Shown here: in pieces, positions 5,868 to 8,377 of the stretch
Layout: the number at the start of each line of letters is the position of its first letter
Numbering within the stretch: the stretch's first letter is position 1
Origin: an uncultured Kineosporia sp.
GTDB taxonomy: Bacteria; Actinomycetota; Actinomycetes; Actinomycetales; Kineosporiaceae
Direction of reading: 5' to 3'
NCBI GenBank assembly: GCA_937859855.1
Contig: CALMAR010000501.1
Location: 4,785-13,161, forward strand
DNA length: 8,377 nt
Made by a program: the position numbers and the translations under genes
The notes under the pieces: generated by a model
Database searches by the model: none
The model's input: the letters and a program-made list of their open reading frames with translations, nothing else
Told to the model about the DNA's origin: nothing

Positions 5868-5909
5868 TGACCGGGCGATGACCGGGCGATGACCGGGCGA
5901 TGACCGGGC
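5866..5909. repeat. Four exact 11-bp tandem repeats at the tetR stop
   Basis: GATGACCGGGC is repeated four times without mismatch (units at 5866, 5877, 5888 and 5899). The first unit contains the last two bases of the tetR stop codon, so unit gain or loss leaves the protein unchanged. The unit is about one helical turn. It probably arose by slippage; a role in the tetR 3' end or the tRNA leader is not shown. Confidence 0.95.
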
Positions 5910-5932
5910 GAGGGCCAATCAATTTCAGCCGG

Positions 5933-5944
5933 GCCGGTACCGGC
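5933..5944. repeat. 12-bp palindrome upstream of tRNA-Thr
   Basis: GCCGGTACCGGC is a perfect palindrome about 50 bp before tRNA-Thr. TTTCAG (5923-5928) and TGTAGC around 5946 might be a weak -35/-10 pair with the palindrome in the spacer, but neither box is close to consensus. Nothing else was found in 5910-5993. Confidence 0.3.
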
Positions 5945-5993
5945 GTGTAGCCTTGGCTGCCGCCGGGATATGAACCACGCCGCCCCGGCGCAG

Positions 5994-6066
5994 GCCCCGA
6001 TAGCTCAGTCGGCAGAGCGTCTCCATGGTAAGGAGAAGGTCTAGGGTTCGATTCCCTATCGGGGCT
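5994..6066 (+). tRNA. tRNA-Thr (anticodon GGT)
   Basis: A 73-nt cloverleaf. Acceptor GCCCCGA pairs with TCGGGGC, with discriminator T. The D arm contains TAGCTCAGTCGG. The anticodon stem-loop is TCTCC-ATGGTAA-GGAGA (anticodon GGT), and the T arm is TAGGG-TTCGATT-CCCTA. CCA is not encoded. It is followed 45 bp later by tRNA-Met and then rpmG, the conserved actinobacterial order. Confidence 0.97.
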
Positions 6067-6111
6067 CTGGACGGAGCCGCTCCTGCAACCTCAGGAGGTG
6101 GCGCCGGACAT

Positions 6112-6187
6112 GGCGGAGTAGCTCAGTCGGTAGAGCAAGCGGCTCATAATCGCTGTGTCGTGGGTTCAAGTCCCGCCTCCGCTACCA
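6112..6187 (+). tRNA. Elongator tRNA-Met (anticodon CAT)
   Basis: Acceptor GGCGGAG pairs with CTCCGCT (G1 with U72 as a wobble pair). The D arm is GCTCAGTCGGTAGAGC; the anticodon stem-loop is AGCGG-CTCATAA-TCGCT with CAT at 6145-6147; the T arm contains GGGTTCAAGTCCC. Discriminator A is at 6184 and CCA is encoded at 6185-6187, unlike the two other tRNAs here. The lack of initiator features (three G-C pairs in the anticodon stem, C1xA72) and the location before rpmG support elongator Met; an isoleucine CAU tRNA is less likely. Confidence 0.93.
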
Positions 6188-6229
6188 TGTACTGACCGGT
6201 TTCGAGATTTGCGAGAGAAGGCTCCAACC

Positions 6230-6400
6230 GTGGCCAGCAAGACATCCGATGTGCGCCCGAAGATCACGCTGGCCTGCCAGGAATGCAAGGAGCGCAACTA
6301 CATCACCCGCAAGAACCGGCGCAACGACCCCGACCGGCTGGAGCTGAAGAAGTTCTGCCCCCGTGACGGCCGGCACACGGTTCACCGTGAGACCCGCTGA
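6230..6400 (+). CDS. rpmG: 50S ribosomal protein bL33
   Basis: A 56-residue bL33, a component of the large ribosomal subunit near the E site. Diagnostic stretches are [37 protein letters not shown] and HTVHRETR. It is of the zinc-ribbon (C+) class by its first CxxC (CQEC), but the second pair, normally CPxC, reads CPRD, so one of four Cys ligands is Asp. The GTG start at 6230 follows GAGAAGG (6215-6221) by 8 nt and gives the standard length; a longer frame back to 6155 would run into tRNA-Met. It sits between tRNA-Met and hadA as in other actinobacteria. Confidence 0.97.
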   Translation: MASKTSDVRPKITLACQECKERNYITRKNRRNDPDRLELKKFCPRDGRHTVHRETR

Positions 6401-6411
6401 CACCCGCTGAC
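6392..6411. repeat. 10-bp tandem duplication across the rpmG stop
   Basis: ACCCGCTGAC occurs twice back to back (6392-6401, 6402-6411), the first copy containing the rpmG stop codon. The protein end is the normal ETR, so the duplication is silent. Confidence 0.9.
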
Positions 6412-6426
6412 GTCTGTATGTCCAGC

Positions 6427-6454
6427 TGGCCGCTCTGCCTTGGCAGGGCGGCCA
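6427..6454 (+). terminator. Strong hairpin terminator after rpmG
   Basis: TGGCCGCTCTGCC (6427-6439) and GGCAGGGCGGCCA (6442-6454) form a 13-bp stem with one T-G pair and a 2-nt loop, followed by TTATCG. It lies 26 bp after the rpmG stop. Only 46 bp remain before the hadA start, so hadAB either has a promoter very close to its start or depends on read-through past this hairpin. Confidence 0.75.
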
Positions 6455-6500
6455 TTATCGTGCGGGAAGAACCACCTGCCGAGAACTGAGAGGCCCGCCG

Positions 6501-6956
6501 ATGGGTGTGAATCCCCAGATCGCTGGGCGCGTCTATCCGCCGTCCGCGCCCTACGAGGTCGGCCGGGAGAAGATCCGCGAGTTCGCCGAGGCGATCCGAT
6601 CTTCCGACGCCGCGCACCGCGATCCGGCGGCCGCGCAGGCCCTGGGCTACCCGGACGTGATCGCCCCGCCCACGTTCGCGGTGATCATCGCGCAGCGCTG
6701 CGAGGGGCAGGTCATGGTCGATCCGGACGCGGGGATCGACTTCTCCCGGCTGGTGCACGGCGAGCAGCGGTTCGTGCATCACCGGCCGATCGTGGCCGGC
6801 GATGTGCTGGTTCCAACCCTGTTCGTGGATGACGTCAGCACGATGGGCAAGCACTCGATGGTCACCACCCGAGTCGAGATCGCCGATGAGAAGGGCGAGC
6901 CGGTGAGCACCGCCCGCTCCACCATCGTGGTCCGGGGTGCGGAGGAGCTGGCATGA
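6501..6956 (+). CDS. hadA: HadA-like (3R)-hydroxyacyl-ACP dehydratase subunit
   Basis: A 151-residue hot-dog-fold protein of the FAS1-like dehydratase/MaoC N-terminal family. With HadB it should form a heterodimer that dehydrates (3R)-hydroxyacyl-ACP in the FAS-II elongation cycle. Visible marks: a start typical of the family (GRVYPPSAPYEVGREKIREFA), DVIAPPTFAVI (52-62), and HGEQRFVHHRPIVAGDVL in the second half. It lacks the catalytic D-x4-H of the hydratase site, as expected for HadA, which supplies the substrate-stabilising half. ATG 6501 follows GAGAGG (6488-6493) by 7 nt. It overlaps hadB by 4 bp, so the pair is translationally coupled. The tRNA-Met/rpmG context supports the assignment. 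Confidence 0.9.
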   Translation: MGVNPQIAGRVYPPSAPYEVGREKIREFAEAIRSSDAAHRDPAAAQALGYPDVIAPPTFAVIIAQRCEGQVMVDPDAGIDFSRLVHGEQRFVHHRPIVAGDVLVPTLFVDDVSTMGKHSMVTTRVEIADEKGEPVSTARSTIVVRGAEELA

Positions 6957-7381
6957 CTGCGGCCAGCTTCGACGCCGTCACCGCGGGGGACGTCATTCCG
7001 GCGGTCAGCTATCCGGTCACCCGCTTCGACCTGATCCGATACGCCGGCGCCGCCGGCGACTTCAATGTCATTCACTGGAACGAGCGGGTCGCCACCTCGG
7101 TGGGGCTGCCCAACGTGATCGCCCATGGCATGTTCACCATGGCCACCGCTGGGCGGCTGGTGACTGATTGGGCGGGCGATCCGGGAGCGATGCTCGAGTA
7201 CGGGGTCCGGTTCACCAGCATGGTCCCAGTGCCGGACGACGATCGCGGAGCAGTGGTCGAGGTGTCCGGCAAGGTTCTCAGCAAGGACGACGCGGCCCGC
7301 ACGGTCGTGGTGGATCTGACCGCCACCTGTGAAGGAACCCGCGTCCTGGGCAAGGCCCGAGCAACAGTCCGGCTCCGGTGA
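6953..7381 (+). CDS. hadB: HadB-like (3R)-hydroxyacyl-ACP dehydratase, catalytic subunit
   Basis: A 142-residue MaoC-type hot-dog protein, the catalytic partner of HadA. The hydratase motif AGAAGDFNVIHWNE carries Asp36 and His41, at the same positions as the catalytic pair described for mycobacterial HadB. PNVIAHGMFTMATAGRLV (about 52-69) is the usual substrate-side helix. It starts at ATG 6953 inside ATGA, whose TGA ends hadA. In mycobacteria a hadC follows; here the next frame is a permease, so this is the two-gene form. Expected role is the general fatty acid dehydration step, or another hydroxyacyl-thioester, in the cytosol. Confidence 0.93.
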   Translation: MTAASFDAVTAGDVIPAVSYPVTRFDLIRYAGAAGDFNVIHWNERVATSVGLPNVIAHGMFTMATAGRLVTDWAGDPGAMLEYGVRFTSMVPVPDDDRGAVVEVSGKVLSKDDAARTVVVDLTATCEGTRVLGKARATVRLR

Positions 7382-8377
7382 AGCGACAATTCTGAATCTG
7401 TCGCGCCAGCACCGCACGGAGGCAGCCAGGGTCGCGGTCGCCGTCGTCTTCGGGGTGAACGGCTTCGCCTTCGCCTCCTGCGCGGCCCGGCTTCCAGCCA
7501 TTCGGGACAAGCTGCAGCTGTCCACGCAGCGGCTGGGCCTGTTGTTGCTGTTCCTGTCGGTGGGATCGGTGCTGATGCTGACCCTGGCCGGAGTCATCGT
7601 TCGCCACTACGGGCCGCGCAACACCGTCACCGTGACCGCGGCGGTCTCGATGACCGGGGTCGCGCTGATCGGCCTGGCTCCATCGGTCCCCTTGTTCGCC
7701 GCCGCGCTCGGGGTGACCGGTGCCGGGATCGGCGCCTGGGACGTCGCGATGAACGTGGAAGGGGCGGATGTCGAACGCCGCCTGGAGCGTTCGCTGATGC
7801 CGCGCTTCCATGCCGCCTTCAGCCTGGGCACGGTAGCCGGATCTTGCGCCGGGGCGCTCGCGGCGCTTCTGAAGGTGCCGGTCTCGTTGCACCTGCCGCT
7901 GGTGGCGGCGGTGGTGCTGGTCAGTGCTCTGCTGGCCGTGCGCTGGTTCCTGCCGGTTCGCCCGTCCGAGCCCTCCGGCCAGGCAGCCCGGGCACCCGGG
8001 ACACGGGTGAACGCCCTGCGTGGGCAGCTGGTCGCCTGGACCGAGCCTGCCACCCTGCTGATCGGCCTGCTGGTGTTTTCGATGGCCCTGGCCGAAGGAT
8101 CGGCCAACGACTGGCTCGCCCTGTCCCTGGTCGACGGGTACGGCGCCGGGCACGCCCTGGGGGCCGGCGGGCTCGCCGTCTTCGTGACCGGGATGACCGG
8201 TGTTCGGATGGCGGGCCCGTCGATCCTGACTCGTTTCGACCAGGTCCGGGTGCTGCGGGTCAGTGCCCTGCTGGTGCTGGCCGGCACCGGCCTTCTGATC
8301 GCCGGGGCCGAGGCCGCCGAGGGGCACGCCGCGCCGTGGTTGTGCGCGGTGGGTGGGGTGGCCGCCCTGCTGTGGGG
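7329..8377 (+). CDS. YbjJ-like MFS transporter, N-terminal part
   Basis: The frame is open to the right edge, so the C-terminus is missing. It encodes repeated hydrophobic helices, beginning VAVAVVFGVNGFAFASCAAR with a short loop LPAIRDKLQLS. The segment GAWDVAMNVEGADVERRLER, then MPRFHAAFSLGTVAG, is typical of the YbjJ-like MFS subgroup; the substrate is unknown. The start is uncertain. GTG 7329 is the only standard start upstream of the first helix but lies 53 bp inside hadB without a good ribosome site. GTG 7455 would cut into the first helix. CTG 7392 or 7398, just after GGTGA (7377-7381), would give a natural N-terminus. Probably cotranscribed with hadAB. Confidence 0.85.
   Translation, partial: MKEPASWARPEQQSGSGEATILNLSRQHRTEAARVAVAVVFGVNGFAFASCAARLPAIRDKLQLSTQRLGLLLLFLSVGSVLMLTLAGVIVRHYGPRNTVTVTAAVSMTGVALIGLAPSVPLFAAALGVTGAGIGAWDVAMNVEGADVERRLERSLMPRFHAAFSLGTVAGSCAGALAALLKVPVSLHLPLVAAVVLVSALLAVRWFLPVRPSEPSGQAARAPGTRVNALRGQLVAWTEPATLLIGLLVFSMALAEGSANDWLALSLVDGYGAGHALGAGGLAVFVTGMTGVRMAGPSILTRFDQVRVLRVSALLVLAGTGLLIAGAEAAEGHAAPWLCAVGGVAALLW

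Noticed and set aside
5866..5909. CRISPR-like repeat array
   Set aside because: Units are 11 bp and directly adjacent, with no spacers and no cas genes; it is a simple tandem repeat.
7278..8327. 349-codon minus-strand open frame opposite the YbjJ-like permease
   Set aside because: Low-complexity Gln/Gly/His/Arg-rich product with no motif. The plus strand encodes a clear MFS protein.

Overview
The window looks like chromosomal DNA from a high-GC actinobacterium (Actinomycetota). The clearest clue is the order tRNA-Thr, tRNA-Met, rpmG, hadA, hadB at 5994-7381, which matches the conserved actinobacterial arrangement known from Mycobacterium. No hadC follows hadB, and an MFS permease sits there instead. 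I infer an actinobacterium that does not make mycolic acids; the genus cannot be told from this window.

Layout. 1-735 (minus): start of an Orn/Lys/Arg-decarboxylase-family PLP enzyme, cut off by the window edge. 812-1747 (plus): a short, divergent CpaF/VirB11-type secretion ATPase standing alone, with a good Walker A but altered catalytic motifs. 1781-3482: a small segment bounded by a 63/64-bp direct repeat of the 3' half of tRNA-Tyr, with the intact tRNA at the right end and a decayed copy at the left. This is the expected scar of integration at a tRNA anticodon loop. Between the repeats are an RBBP9/YdeN-type serine hydrolase, a divergently transcribed Lrp/AsnC regulator, and a possible integrase remnant. 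3611-5867: a classic drug-efflux cassette, a 14-TM DHA2 MFS exporter (minus) divergent from a TetR/WHG repressor (plus), sharing a 38-bp near-perfect operator that covers the promoter. 5866-5909: four exact 11-bp tandem repeats starting in the tetR stop codon. 5994-6187: tRNA-Thr(GGT) and tRNA-Met(CAT). 6230-6400: rpmG, then a strong hairpin terminator. 6501-7381: hadA and hadB, overlapping by 4 bp (ATGA), for the dehydration step of fatty acid elongation. 7329-8377: start of a YbjJ-like MFS permease, running off the right edge.

How the parts work together. The tRNA/rpmG/hadAB block is housekeeping (translation and fatty acid synthesis). The TetR/MFS pair is a self-contained inducible efflux unit. 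The 1781-3482 segment is the accessory part: its boundaries show it was inserted at tRNA-Tyr and later lost most of its mobility genes. No completely novel system is evident. The points most worth a second look are the tRNA-Tyr-bounded mini-island, the orphan degenerate CpaF-like ATPase, and the short tandem duplications that overlap stop codons.
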